This document shows, one piece after another, positions 1-8,140 of a stretch of 64,000 bases of DNA (its first letter is position 1; each line of letters starts with the position of its first letter). This DNA comes from JAXHLG01 sp034522495 (GTDB lineage: Bacteria; Patescibacteriota; Minisyncoccia; Moranbacterales; DUUL01). Location of the stretch: the NCBI GenBank assembly GCA_034522495.1, contig JAXHLG010000002.1:1116001-1180000 (forward strand). The letters run 5' to 3'. The notes under the pieces are model-generated. The model saw only the letters and a program-made list of their open reading frames with translations. It was not told where the DNA came from and did no database searches. The position numbers and the translations under genes were made by a program.

Positions 1-2
1 AA

Positions 3-149
3 CTTATTAGGCAATATTTTCCCAAGAAGGGAGATATTGCGAATGCTACGGAAAAAGATATACTGTTAGTGCAGGAAAGACTTAATAACCGTCCCAGGAA
101 ATCGCTTAACTATTTAACCCCCAATGAAATTTTTGTGAAACGCTCTTAA
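3..149 (+). pseudogene. IS30-family transposase, C-terminal end (cut by window edge)
   Basis: The reading frame is open from the left edge to TAA at 147-149. The 48 visible residues contain the motif NNRPRKSLNYLTPNE, the conserved tail of IS30-family DDE transposases (QERLNNRPRK followed by a TPxE motif). The start lies outside the window, so I cannot say whether the whole gene is intact. About 13-32 bases after the stop there is a possible terminal inverted repeat (about 162-181), directly against the start of the M16 peptidase gene, so the element probably ends there. Family assignment rests on the C-terminal motif only. Confidence 0.75.
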
Positions 150-185
150 TTTTTTAAAAAAGGGGCACTAAATTCTTGAATCTTT

Positions 186-1379
186 ATGATGATAAAAATA
201 CGAGAAAAATCCTTAAACAACGGATTAAATGTACTTGCAATTAAAAACCCTGCCATGCAGGGAGTGAATGCCAGTCTTTACGTTAAATCGGGCTCTTGCC
301 AAGAAGCGGATTCAAACAGCGGCATTTCTCATCTATTGGAGCACTTGATCTTTTATACAATCATCCAAAACTCAAGATCAAATTACTTTCCCTTAAATTT
401 AGAACTCAAAGCTCTGACCGGCAGAGAATTCACTTTCTTTGAAATCACTCATCACAAGGATTGCCTAAAAGACATCCTGAGCGTTTTGTTTTCAGCTGTA
501 TCCAAAGCTGAGTTCAACCAAGATTTGCTTAACAATCAAAAAAGCGCCATCGAGCAGGAAATCGCCGAAGACGAAGAAAACCCCTTTTCTGCACTGGAGA
601 AAAAACTGGATGAAAAAATATACGCAAAAACTTCCCTGCAACTGCCGATTCTGGGCAATAGAAAAAGCTTGTCCAATATCAGCTTCCGAGAAGTTGAGCA
701 GTGGCATCAATTTTTCTACACTCCCGAAAACATGCTTCTGGCCGTAAGCGGAAATTTTGACGACAAGAAACTTTATTCCGTTATTAACAAAACTTTCGCT
801 AAATTAGCTGCTCTGAAAAACGAGAGAGTCAGCCTGAAAAGGAACAACCAAAAAGGAACCATATCAAGTCAAAAAAGACGCGCTTTTGATTCAAGCTACT
901 TGGCAATAGCCTTCCCAACCAGCTTTAAAATGGGAAGCAGAAAATATTTTGAATGCGTTCTTTTGGCAAATATTTTCGACTATAAATTTAAATTAATTAA
1001 AAATAAATTTAGAAACACCTATGATATAGACATCTACTTCCACCAGCTGCTTGGCAGGGGCGAAATAAGAGTGTTGACCTCCGCGCCCAAGACTGAATCA
1101 AAAGAATTAATGGACAAACTAGCCAATGAAATTATCGCTATTGATTTTTCGGAAAGTTTTTTCGCAAAGGCAAAAAAGTTAACTGAAAAAGAATTCCTGC
1201 TCAGAGAAGACGACCTGGAAGCGCTGTCTTCCATTGCTTTATACAAATTATCCGGAGAAAAGACTCTCCAACCGCGAGAAGAAGCGAAAATAATAAATTC
1301 TATTGATTATCCAAGTCTGAAGAAACTGCAAAAACAATTATTCAACAAAAAAAACTGCATTAAAGCCGAAATAATTTAA
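186..1379 (+). CDS. M16 family zinc metallopeptidase (insulinase/processing-peptidase type)
   Basis: This is a predicted zinc peptidase of 397 residues, slightly shorter than the usual 410-430 of single-unit M16B enzymes. The inverted zinc motif HLLEH is at residues 49-53, and a third ligand is likely the Glu near residue 125 in IEQEIAEDEENP. The N-terminal pattern (NGLxVL near residue 12, GSCQEADSNSGISHLLEH) is standard, so the start is probably correct even though an IS30 end sits immediately upstream. No Shine-Dalgarno sequence is visible. The insertion may have replaced the native promoter. M16B proteins often work as pairs, but no partner is seen here because the upstream gene is displaced by the IS. 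A terminator follows directly. Confidence 0.85.
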   Translation: MMIKIREKSLNNGLNVLAIKNPAMQGVNASLYVKSGSCQEADSNSGISHLLEHLIFYTIIQNSRSNYFPLNLELKALTGREFTFFEITHHKDCLKDILSVLFSAVSKAEFNQDLLNNQKSAIEQEIAEDEENPFSALEKKLDEKIYAKTSLQLPILGNRKSLSNISFREVEQWHQFFYTPENMLLAVSGNFDDKKLYSVINKTFAKLAALKNERVSLKRNNQKGTISSQKRRAFDSSYLAIAFPTSFKMGSRKYFECVLLANIFDYKFKLIKNKFRNTYDIDIYFHQLLGRGEIRVLTSAPKTESKELMDKLANEIIAIDFSESFFAKAKKLTEKEFLLREDDLEALSSIALYKLSGEKTLQPREEAKIINSIDYPSLKKLQKQLFNKKNCIKAEII

Positions 1380-1414
1380 AGAGGAGCGCTTATGATAAAC
1401 ACTCCTCTTTTTTT
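1378..1414 (+). terminator. Rho-independent terminator after the M16 gene
   Basis: A stem formed by AAGAGGAG and CTCCTCTT encloses a short loop and is followed by seven T residues. It begins within the stop codon of the peptidase gene. Confidence 0.8.
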
Positions 1415-1430
1415 GTTTCTACCGGCAGAG

Positions 1431-1607
1431 CTATGGTTTGCTTCTCTTGGAACCGCCTCCTTTAGTGTTCCCTGTTTTACCTGATTTTGCCGGACTTTTG
1501 CCGGAAGATCCGCTTCCCGAATCATTAAATGATGTTCCTCCCCCGGGCCGGCACCTGTTTGCGCCATGCCCCGTCCCCGTCCTGCTTGGCTGATTTTTCT
1601 GAGCCAT
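1431..1607 (-). CDS. Small basic Gly/Ser/Lys-rich hypothetical protein (58 aa)
   Basis: This minus-strand frame encodes 58 residues beginning MAQKNQPSRTGTGHG and ending GGGSKRSKP. It is rich in Gly, Ser, Lys and Pro, resembling a disordered nucleic-acid-binding tail. The start ATG is preceded by a weak purine stretch (AAAAAGGGG). It overlaps a longer minus-strand frame (1376-1681) that looks less protein-like. I do not recognise a family. It is listed because composition and stop placement look plausible, but it could be non-coding. Confidence 0.3.
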   Translation of the reverse strand: MAQKNQPSRTGTGHGANRCRPGGGTSFNDSGSGSSGKSPAKSGKTGNTKGGGSKRSKP

Positions 1608-1726
1608 CTTGCAACCCCTTTTTGTTTTTTAGGTTCAACAAATTCCAGACGGCCTTGCTTTTTATTACCCCGTCTAGTCAAAAAAATTTCTCGGGAAGAA
1701 CTGACTAGAGACTTTCGTGGCCATCA

Positions 1727-1750
1727 TCGTGGCCACGACAGTGGCCACGA
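1727..1750. repeat. Perfect 10-bp inverted repeat
   Basis: TCGTGGCCAC and GTGGCCACGA are separated by GACA. The interval 1608-2048 holds this hairpin, palindrome G1 and a terminator-like hairpin, and no convincing gene. Confidence 0.7.
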
Positions 1751-1774
1751 AATTGAAAGCTGAGCTGAAACAGC

Positions 1775-1813
1775 CAGAAGTTCGACTTCTGCATCCGCAG
1801 AATTCGAACTTCT
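1775..1813. repeat. Palindrome family G, copy G1
   Basis: Inverted arms AGAAGTTCGACTTCTG and a matching right arm flank the loop CATCCG. The same palindrome recurs at 57979-58022 and 63655-63696, with partial copies near 41456 and 54445. It is followed by a run of C and a tail related to ACTAATTTACCAAA that is also shared with other copies. Confidence 0.75.
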
Positions 1814-1979
1814 TACCCCCCCCTCAAAGAGGATAATTTACCAAATTTGCTTAGCATCAATAGATAAAATTGCAACAATTTTCTCTATACTACAATATTA
1901 CGTTATTACGTTATATGGTAGTGTAAGCTGGGCGGGGTCATGAAAATTAAACGTCTGCAAACGATTATTTTGTTTCTCA

Positions 1980-2040
1980 ACAATCCAAAATAAAAGCGGG
2001 TGGTCTGGATAGACGCACCCGCTTGGTTAAAGGATTTTAT
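1980..2040 (-). terminator. Terminator hairpin, copy 1 of a flanking direct repeat
   Basis: On the minus strand AAGCGGGTGCG pairs with CACCCGCTT and is followed by TTATTTT. It lies just downstream of the Nudix gene stop. A near-identical block of about 57 bases occurs at 2576-2636, so the Nudix gene is bracketed by two copies. Confidence 0.75.
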
Positions 2041-2048
2041 TCGTATTC

Positions 2049-2522
2049 TTAGGAAAAGTTTAAAAAATGAACTTGATCAATAGGAATTGTTATATTTTTT
2101 TGATAATCTTTTAATACCTCCTTAGTTCCGACGCGTAAATTATTTTTCATATTGAGAACATGCCCACAAGATAACCACTTATAACTTCTGATTTCACTAC
2201 GATTAATTTTAATCGTAATTTGAGGCTCTAGTCTTTCTGCAAGAAATGCCAGCCCCATGCATTGAGAGTTTTCTCTCACAATTTGATACACTCCAACTAG
2301 TCCGACAGGCTTAACCTTGATATTCAACTCTTCAAATACTTCCCTTTTTATACCATCTTGTATGTCTTCAGTCCAATCGACTTTCCCTGAGGGTATTCCT
2401 AATACACCTTTCGTCTTCTCATAATATTTGTTCCTCGCCTCTTCAACAAACAGGATCTTTCCCGAACCATCTTTTATTACAACTCCTATGGCTAAGCTAG
2501 GATTTGTTGAATTGTCTTTCAT
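2049..2522 (-). CDS. Nudix hydrolase
   Basis: Predicted pyrophosphohydrolase acting on nucleoside-diphosphate-linked substrates; the substrate is not deducible. The Nudix box is complete: G, five residues, E, seven residues, then REVFEEL (GKVDWTEDIQDGIKREVFEE region), with Asn in place of the usual Gly near its end. I chose ATG at 2522, giving 157 residues starting MKDNSTNPSLAIGVV, because the longer frame to 2642 translates through the terminator repeat of the upstream operon. No strong Shine-Dalgarno sequence is present. The gene is AT-richer than the operon upstream and is flanked by duplicated terminator blocks, which suggests insertion by recombination. Confidence 0.8.
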   Translation of the reverse strand: MKDNSTNPSLAIGVVIKDGSGKILFVEEARNKYYEKTKGVLGIPSGKVDWTEDIQDGIKREVFEELNIKVKPVGLVGVYQIVRENSQCMGLAFLAERLEPQITIKINRSEIRSYKWLSCGHVLNMKNNLRVGTKEVLKDYQKNITIPIDQVHFLNFS

Positions 2523-2575
2523 TTTATTTGATAAATAATTACTTTGTTTATTTAATGTAACATCAAAATAGCTTA

Positions 2576-2636
2576 AATCCAAAATAAAAGCGGGTGGTTT
2601 GGATAAACGCACCCGCTTGGTTAAAGGATTTTCTTC
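2576..2636 (-). terminator. Terminator of the RND/LolA/beta-barrel operon, copy 2 of the direct repeat
   Basis: The minus strand reads AAGCGGGTGCGTTTATCC followed by the complementary CACCCGCTT and a T-rich tail. It starts about 10 bases after the beta-barrel gene stop at 2647, so it is the natural end of that operon. Confidence 0.8.
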
Positions 2637-2646
2637 AAGCATGTCT

Positions 2647-3897
2647 TTAGAAGAAATACTTGAAGATTAGAAACATCGCATCATTTTCGTATTGCCCCCA
2701 GAATGATTCTTCAGGGCCGTTGGTTAATTGAATTCCTCCTTCCAACTGCCAATTGTCCTTTTGATAGACAACTTTTGGCCGCCAGAAGGAGTCGGAATCG
2801 GATAAATTGTAGCTTCCCTCCAATTCCAATTTCCAGGGACAGCTTCCTCCGGGGTCATAACTAAGATTCCACAAAAAGGAATTCTTAAAAACCCGTCGGA
2901 AGTCGGTGACCTCTACCACCGAATCCGAAGCCTGCGAGGCAACTGCTTCGTTGGTGTATTGCAACAGCAACACTAGCGAATCAGTCGGCCAGTAAATCCC
3001 GTAAAACTCTTTCTGGGCTCCCAGGACGTACTGGAAGAAATCATCTCCCTTATCCTGATCATAATATCCGGCTTCGGATTTTAGAATAATTCCCCAGGGA
3101 ACCTCCTTAACCAGAGCGCCGGAGACAACTTTCTGGTCGGAATATCTCATCTTCAGCTCCGGCCCGGTCAAGCCCAGATCAATCTGGCCATGGGGATTGT
3201 AGCTAACACCATCATAATAAGCCAACGTCATGTCAAACCCTTGCCAAATCTTGTTGACTTTGACCGCGTATTGAAAGCGGTCTTCATCAACCACCACTTC
3301 TTTGCCGGTTAATCCCGCCGGCAAATCCTCTTCCCACCTGCCCTGTGGCAGCTTGGAGGGAGTAAATTGAGGCGCTGCCACCGTCTGGACAGACCAAGTC
3401 CAGCCGTCATAACGAGCACTAAATGCCGGAATGCCGACTCTTTCCCAATCGGGAATCAGATTCCAGTCTCTTGCCGCAAGATTATCAAGCGGCGAGACCG
3501 TGTCCGTCACCGACCAGTCAAAAATCTGCTTGCCAACTTTAAGAGTAAAGTTCTTATAGAAATACTCCAAGTGAGCCTCCCGAATATTGGCCGCCCAGCG
3601 CCGCTCTTTCTCAGTAAAGGAATCGATGACGCCACTGGCATAACCTTCGTTGTCCAGCCGGAAGTCGCCGGCCAGGAACAGGGACAAGTTGGGAATTTTT
3701 TCCGACCTCACAGTCGCCTCGGGCAGAACCCGGATTTCCCCGTAATAATCCTTGCCCTTGGAAGAGCTTTCCAAGTAAGCTTTCCCGGTGGTCCTCACTT
3801 CGACTTTGGAATCGAACTCGATTTGAGAATCGGCCGATCCCAGAGAAGCAAAACCCAGAGTCATTGCCAAAGAAAGAACAAAAGGTATCCATTTCAT
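2647..3897 (-). CDS. Predicted outer-membrane beta-barrel protein (DUF1302/porin-like)
   Basis: The protein has 416 residues with a signal peptide (MKWIPFVLSLAMTLGFASLG, cleavage near residue 22). The mature part alternates short hydrophobic and polar stretches with many aromatic residues, as in transmembrane beta strands, and ends in FLIFKYFF. A C-terminal Phe is the usual signal for the BAM machinery. The motif VGKQIFDWSVTDTVSPLDN resembles DUF1302 and alginate-export type porins. A strong Shine-Dalgarno site (GAGGAGGAAGGG) precedes ATG. It is the last gene of the operon after the LolA-like and RND genes. I infer the outer part of a lipid or hydrophobic-molecule transport route. A barrel is unexpected if the host is a monoderm CPR cell. 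Confidence 0.7.
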   Translation of the reverse strand: MKWIPFVLSLAMTLGFASLGSADSQIEFDSKVEVRTTGKAYLESSSKGKDYYGEIRVLPEATVRSEKIPNLSLFLAGDFRLDNEGYASGVIDSFTEKERRWAANIREAHLEYFYKNFTLKVGKQIFDWSVTDTVSPLDNLAARDWNLIPDWERVGIPAFSARYDGWTWSVQTVAAPQFTPSKLPQGRWEEDLPAGLTGKEVVVDEDRFQYAVKVNKIWQGFDMTLAYYDGVSYNPHGQIDLGLTGPELKMRYSDQKVVSGALVKEVPWGIILKSEAGYYDQDKGDDFFQYVLGAQKEFYGIYWPTDSLVLLLQYTNEAVASQASDSVVEVTDFRRVFKNSFLWNLSYDPGGSCPWKLELEGSYNLSDSDSFWRPKVVYQKDNWQLEGGIQLTNGPEESFWGQYENDAMFLIFKYFF

Positions 3898-3918
3898 AAC
3901 CCTTCCTCCTCTGTTTGA

Positions 3919-3952
3919 AAAGGGGCTCTGCCGGCTGGCAAAACCCCTTTTG
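3919..3952. repeat. Intercistronic hairpin
   Basis: AAAAGGGG pairs with CCCCTTTT between the LolA-like stop and the beta-barrel start. On the minus strand there is no proper T tract before the next Shine-Dalgarno site, so an mRNA processing or stability role is as likely as partial termination. Confidence 0.55.
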
Positions 3953-3955
3953 GTT

Positions 3956-4747
3956 TTATCTGAGAAAACTTTTCTGCCAAAACCGCATTGGGATTTCCGG
4001 ATTAATCTGACGATTAATTACCTGGAATTCCGTTCTACGGTCTTGAAATTCGTTTTCTATGACAATCCTGTTTGGTCGCCACGCTTGACCGTGCCACTCA
4101 ATATCTTTGTTGTATTGAGTTTTATTCAAGCGCTCTCCCCGGAAATAATCAATCTTTTTGATAACAAGAGATTTCTTCTCAATATGGAAGATTCTCTTGC
4201 TATAGACAGCCTTAATATTTTCCTTCGGTAAGGCCTTGATTTTCCAATGATCTTCATTGGAATCGAGAAACTCATAGGTGTAACCGGAGAGATTTTCCCC
4301 GGCCAGTTGATTTGTATCCCGAAAGGTGAAATCCGTGTCGGCAAAAAATCTGCCTTCATTCCGACCGGAAACCCTTCTGGGTCGACTCAAAGAAGGCATC
4401 TGCAACCAAATATCATCCGGAGCTCCCTCACTTTGCCAAACCAAGAGCTTCAAGCCCTCCACTCGTCGAGGACTGGTAAACTCGATAGAAACCTTATTTC
4501 CATCGGATTGATACAAGGTCCGGCGGATCATGGATTTTTCTTCCACATATCCGCTTTCATAGACAACTCTTGCATTAGCTTCTTCCAATTCAGTTTTTAC
4601 TCCTAACTGGAAATTTTTCCAGCTTTGAGCTACCACTTCTCGAGCATTAAAATCAGTTTCAGCAGCACCTGCCTGACTCGCAAAATTGAAATAAGCCCAA
4701 AGAAGAGCACCCAATAAAACAATTAATAGAATTGCTATCCTGTTCAT
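3956..4747 (-). CDS. Outer membrane lipoprotein-sorting protein-like (LolA-fold, COG2834 type)
   Basis: The protein has 263 residues with an N-terminal signal or anchor (residues 4-28, ending QAGAAE). The body shows the usual pattern of this family: KVSIEFTSPRRVEGLKLLV, then DDIWLQMPSLSRPRRVSG and a later FADTDFTFRD. Members of this family are typically encoded beside MMPL-type RND exporters and have a LolA-like half-barrel that binds lipid in the periplasm. The Shine-Dalgarno site AAGGAG is seven bases before ATG. It is the middle gene of the operon, with hairpins in both flanking gaps. I infer that it carries the hydrophobic substrate between the RND pump and the barrel; the substrate is unknown. 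Confidence 0.8.
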   Translation of the reverse strand: MNRIAILLIVLLGALLWAYFNFASQAGAAETDFNAREVVAQSWKNFQLGVKTELEEANARVVYESGYVEEKSMIRRTLYQSDGNKVSIEFTSPRRVEGLKLLVWQSEGAPDDIWLQMPSLSRPRRVSGRNEGRFFADTDFTFRDTNQLAGENLSGYTYEFLDSNEDHWKIKALPKENIKAVYSKRIFHIEKKSLVIKKIDYFRGERLNKTQYNKDIEWHGQAWRPNRIVIENEFQDRRTEFQVINRQINPEIPMRFWQKSFLR

Positions 4748-4769
4748 TGTTTATCTCCTTGTTAGTTTC

Positions 4770-4799
4770 AGGAGCGGAATTATCAAAATTCCGCTCCTT
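4770..4799. repeat. Intercistronic hairpin between RND and LolA-like genes
   Basis: AGGAGCGGAATT and the complementary AATTCCGCTCCT enclose a four to five base loop. It sits between the RND stop (4814) and the Shine-Dalgarno site of the next gene, and has no T tract on the transcribed strand. Confidence 0.6.
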
Positions 4800-4813
4800 T
4801 GGTTTTCTTTAAA

Positions 4814-7432
4814 CTAAGCCGAAGAACAACCTTTCCCCCAATCCTTGTCAAAAGACAAAAAGCGAAGATGAAGTTTTCTCCAGCCTACTTGAGCCGCAAA
4901 CCCAACCAGGTCAACACCAAACCGCGAAAGAGCCTTAGCGTCAGCGGAAAAAGATTTCACCAAACAGTAAAATCGATCCGCCCGCACAAAACTCTTCGCT
5001 CTCTGGTTAAAAGGTTTGATGCAGTAATAGAGAACGGCCGGCATAATCACCAGCGCCCCGAAGCCGCAGGCGAACATCATGATCGCCAGAAGCATTCCCA
5101 ATCGGGAAATCGGGGTGAAATTGGAAAACATCAACATAGAGAAACACAGCGCGTTCACCACAATGTCCACTATGTTAATGCCACCCTTCACGCAAAGAGC
5201 GTATTCCAGAGCGCCTAGATAATCATAGCCCTCCGAAAGCGCCTCATTGAAATCATCCACAAAATGCAGATTGAAATCAATGGCGGCCGCTACCGCTAAA
5301 ACCATAATGCAAGCTGTGGCCTGATCCAGCGGAATCTTGAGAATAGCCATCAAATAGACCATGCAAGAGCAAGCAAAAGCAAACGGCAGCGCCATGGCTA
5401 TGCCGGTACGCCAGTTGCTCATCACCAGTTTCCGCTTTCTGAAATTCATCCCGTGAGTCCGGATGGAAATCCAAATCGCGGCCAACACTGCCACCACCCA
5501 GAAAGACGTTCCCACATTCAAGGGTACGTTCTCCCGGATGTATTTGTCCGTTTGGTGATAAATGTGCAGCCGCCCAAACGGAATAGCTTCCAACTCGGGA
5601 AAATTATTCTCCACTTTGGAAAGCAAAACTTCCGTTTGCCTGGCCAATTGGTTAGAGTCATTAGCCGGGACAGCCAGGGCTATGGCTATTCCTTTATCAT
5701 ACCAAAGCTGAGAAGTGACTTTGTTGCCCAAATCCCAGTCAATAGTAGTAAAAATATCCATTGCCTGTCTTCTGTTCTCGGGAAAATCCAATCCATACTG
5801 GCGATCGGAGATTACTTTCACCGTGTCAATAATGGACTTGGAAATCCGCACGCCTTCTATATTCAATGCCTGTTGTTGGAGATTATAAACTTCCCTGAGA
5901 AAATCAGGATTGTATATATCCCCATCCTTAGGCCGAATTAAGAAGGTAATCCTTCCAAAGCCGACTCTTCCCCCTTGATTCAAAAATTGCCTGGCTCTAT
6001 CCACGATAGTGCCCGGCAAATAATCAATCGGGTTGGTGCCGATTTTAATAATCGGTTTTTCTCCGGATTTATGAGCTTGGAAATCGTGCCAAGCGATGCC
6101 GAAAACTCCGCCGACGGTAACTAAAGTTATCGTTAGGAATAAAAAGAAATTCACTTGAGGTGAAAACCTGGTTAACAGCCATAAACAGCCGCGCGTCATT
6201 CCTTGCAGGAACAACTCGCCCGTTTTCAACACCCAAGTATCTCTCCTTTCCTTGGCCTCCCCGCCGAACAAAGTCTGCAAAGCCGGCAACAACCACTTAG
6301 TCATCAAAACCAAATAGAAGATGCCGATAGCAGCCAGCACTCCCATCTCCAATATTCCTCTTATTCCGATTTGATATAGAGTGAGGAAGCTTGAGATGGC
6401 TATAGTGGCCACGATATAAATCTTGCCGTCAAACCAGCAGGTCTTCTTCCAACGTTCCCGCCGAGTGCCTTCTTTGAAATAACTGAAAGCGTCAAATTTG
6501 CGAGGACCGAAAGAAATACCGCCAATGATTACGGCCGTGAAGGCTAGGAGAATATAAACTCTTTCCTTGATTACTTCTCCGTACAGCTCAAAGCCAAAAA
6601 TTCCCAGCCATCCAATAGTCGAACGCGTCCAATAAAGACACGCAACTATCATTAGCCAAGTATAGAAGGCTTGACGGCGGGACCCCAGCATGGGATAGAG
6701 AACAAAGACTACCACAATCAATGCGAGTGCTGAAAGTATCAGAACGTCCGAAATCAATGCAGCATCCATCAACGCCCTTCCAAAGGGCCAACCGGAAACC
6801 AAGTTTTTGACATACTGAGCAACAGGATGTACATCATGCTTGATGAACCACTCCCATTTGGAAACTTCCCTTTTTTCCAGAAGCGAGGCTATTTTATCTC
6901 TAAGCTCGATTTCATTGTAATCCGAAGGCAAAAAGACCACCACTTGAGCGTAATCAAATTCTTTACCAATAAGAAATTGATACACCCCCGGATCCTCTTG
7001 AACTTTGTTTTTCCAATCCTTGAGGCTAAAGTTTTCGGAATCAAGCAGTTCTTCATAAACATAGGGATCGCCCAATTCACCGGTTTCCGAGTAATGAACA
7101 GCCTTAGCCAAGCTAAGCACGCCGTACTCCGGAAATACCTCTTTAGTTTTTTGGTGAAAATCAAGCATCTCTTCCAAGTCCTTTTTGGTAAACTTTTCAC
7201 CAAAAGGCAACACGAAACTGAACTGATCTCCACCTTCGAATCCTTTTGGGCGAAGATTTTGGACTTTTTGATCGGATTGAAAATAATAGTCTTTTTTATT
7301 TAAAGGACCATTGGTTAACAATCCACCTTTGATAACTGCTTGAAAGCCGGGAATCATCGCCAAACAGATCACCGCAAAAGCTGCGGCGATCAGCCATTCT
7401 TTTCCATTTTCTCTCCAGCCGGGAATCTTCAT
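4814..7432 (-). CDS. RND/MMPL family transporter
   Basis: This is a large inner-membrane exporter of 872 residues. There is one membrane segment at residues about 12-34, a large exported loop (about 35-215), then helix clusters at about 220-390, a second exported loop (about 450-630) and a closing helix cluster (about 640-830). This is the duplicated RND layout of the COG1033/MMPL group, which moves lipids and other hydrophobic compounds. GTNPIDYLPGT in the second loop is typical of the group. The start is supported by a strong Shine-Dalgarno site (AAGGAGGAAGG). It is first in the operon with the LolA-like and barrel genes. A TTGACA hexamer lies at 7468-7473 on the minus strand, with only a weak -10. 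Confidence 0.88.
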   Translation of the reverse strand: MKIPGWRENGKEWLIAAAFAVICLAMIPGFQAVIKGGLLTNGPLNKKDYYFQSDQKVQNLRPKGFEGGDQFSFVLPFGEKFTKKDLEEMLDFHQKTKEVFPEYGVLSLAKAVHYSETGELGDPYVYEELLDSENFSLKDWKNKVQEDPGVYQFLIGKEFDYAQVVVFLPSDYNEIELRDKIASLLEKREVSKWEWFIKHDVHPVAQYVKNLVSGWPFGRALMDAALISDVLILSALALIVVVFVLYPMLGSRRQAFYTWLMIVACLYWTRSTIGWLGIFGFELYGEVIKERVYILLAFTAVIIGGISFGPRKFDAFSYFKEGTRRERWKKTCWFDGKIYIVATIAISSFLTLYQIGIRGILEMGVLAAIGIFYLVLMTKWLLPALQTLFGGEAKERRDTWVLKTGELFLQGMTRGCLWLLTRFSPQVNFFLFLTITLVTVGGVFGIAWHDFQAHKSGEKPIIKIGTNPIDYLPGTIVDRARQFLNQGGRVGFGRITFLIRPKDGDIYNPDFLREVYNLQQQALNIEGVRISKSIIDTVKVISDRQYGLDFPENRRQAMDIFTTIDWDLGNKVTSQLWYDKGIAIALAVPANDSNQLARQTEVLLSKVENNFPELEAIPFGRLHIYHQTDKYIRENVPLNVGTSFWVVAVLAAIWISIRTHGMNFRKRKLVMSNWRTGIAMALPFAFACSCMVYLMAILKIPLDQATACIMVLAVAAAIDFNLHFVDDFNEALSEGYDYLGALEYALCVKGGINIVDIVVNALCFSMLMFSNFTPISRLGMLLAIMMFACGFGALVIMPAVLYYCIKPFNQRAKSFVRADRFYCLVKSFSADAKALSRFGVDLVGFAAQVGWRKLHLRFLSFDKDWGKGCSSA

Positions 7433-7508
7433 GACCTTCCTCCTTAAATCTATGTGAAATATTTTATTGTCAATGTGCCCTCGGGCCGGCTTTTCCGGCT
7501 CTTATATA

Positions 7509-7547
7509 AAAACAAAGTCAACCTCCTTAAAAGTTGACTTTTGTTTT
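7509..7547. repeat. Long hairpin upstream of the RND operon
   Basis: AAAACAAAGTCAAC and GTTGACTTTTGTTTT form a stem of about 14 pairs with T runs on both sides. It could be a bidirectional terminator that insulates the RND operon, although no gene ends beside it. Confidence 0.5.
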
Positions 7548-7557
7548 TGCCTTATTA

Positions 7558-7738
7558 GGGACTGTTTCCAAGCACCATTCCTATTTATCCCGCTTCAGCG
7601 GGGCTGCAATTTCACCTTTCTTGCTAAATTTTACAAAAATTTTTTGCCTTAGCTGAGGCTAAAGCGGCAAAAATTGTTTGAAAAATTTATCTAAAAAATC
7701 AGAAATTTTGTAACGAAATGGTGTTTGGAAACAGTCCC
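7558..7738. mobile_element. MITE-like element family A, copy A1 (181 bp)
   Basis: Terminal inverted repeats GGGACTGTTTCCAA and its complement at the right end enclose an AT-rich interior that is itself a long imperfect inverted repeat (CTAAATTTTACAAAAATTT against AAAAATTGTTTGAAAAATTT). Further copies are at 14898-15059 and 51284-51453, and a lone end is near 29789. There is no ORF inside. Confidence 0.8.
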
Positions 7739-8140
7739 TTTTTAAAAAATTCCCAACTGACGTCTTTGACTAATTTTTTCTGAACATAAAGGCAAAAATT
7801 AATACTTCCTATTTCGTTTTCTTATAACATATTTTTTCAAATTTGTAAAGGAATAGTTCCATTGTTCCATTGTTTAATTGTTCAATTGTTAAACAGCAAA
7901 GAGCGCCACTTACTAAATGAATATATCCATATTAGTTTAAATAAGCGGTAACTGCACAATATTAGTTGTTATCACCAGCCCTTTTAGCATAAGTCATCTG
8001 TGATCAAAAATAAAATCACAAAATAAAAAATCTTAACAATTTATCAATGGAACAATTGAGCAATTTAATTTATTAATTGACTACAAAGCTTTTTTGATGT
8101 AAACTGTGGCAAAATAAAAGTCTTCTATTAAACTACCCCT
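7739..8140. other. Gene-free AT-rich interval
   Basis: I see no coding frame. It contains low-complexity phrases such as ATTGTTCCATTGTTTAATTG, which recur near 46290. The TrmB-type gene start follows without a Shine-Dalgarno sequence. Confidence 0.5.

Noticed and set aside
1376..1681. 101-residue minus-strand frame
   Set aside because: It covers the M16 terminator hairpin and has no start signal; the other minus frame (1431-1607) is slightly more protein-like, and even that is doubtful.
7509..7547. AAGGAGG in the loop of a hairpin, suggesting a regulated leader peptide
   Set aside because: There is no ATG or GTG at a workable distance, and the following frame is short and not followed by an attenuator.
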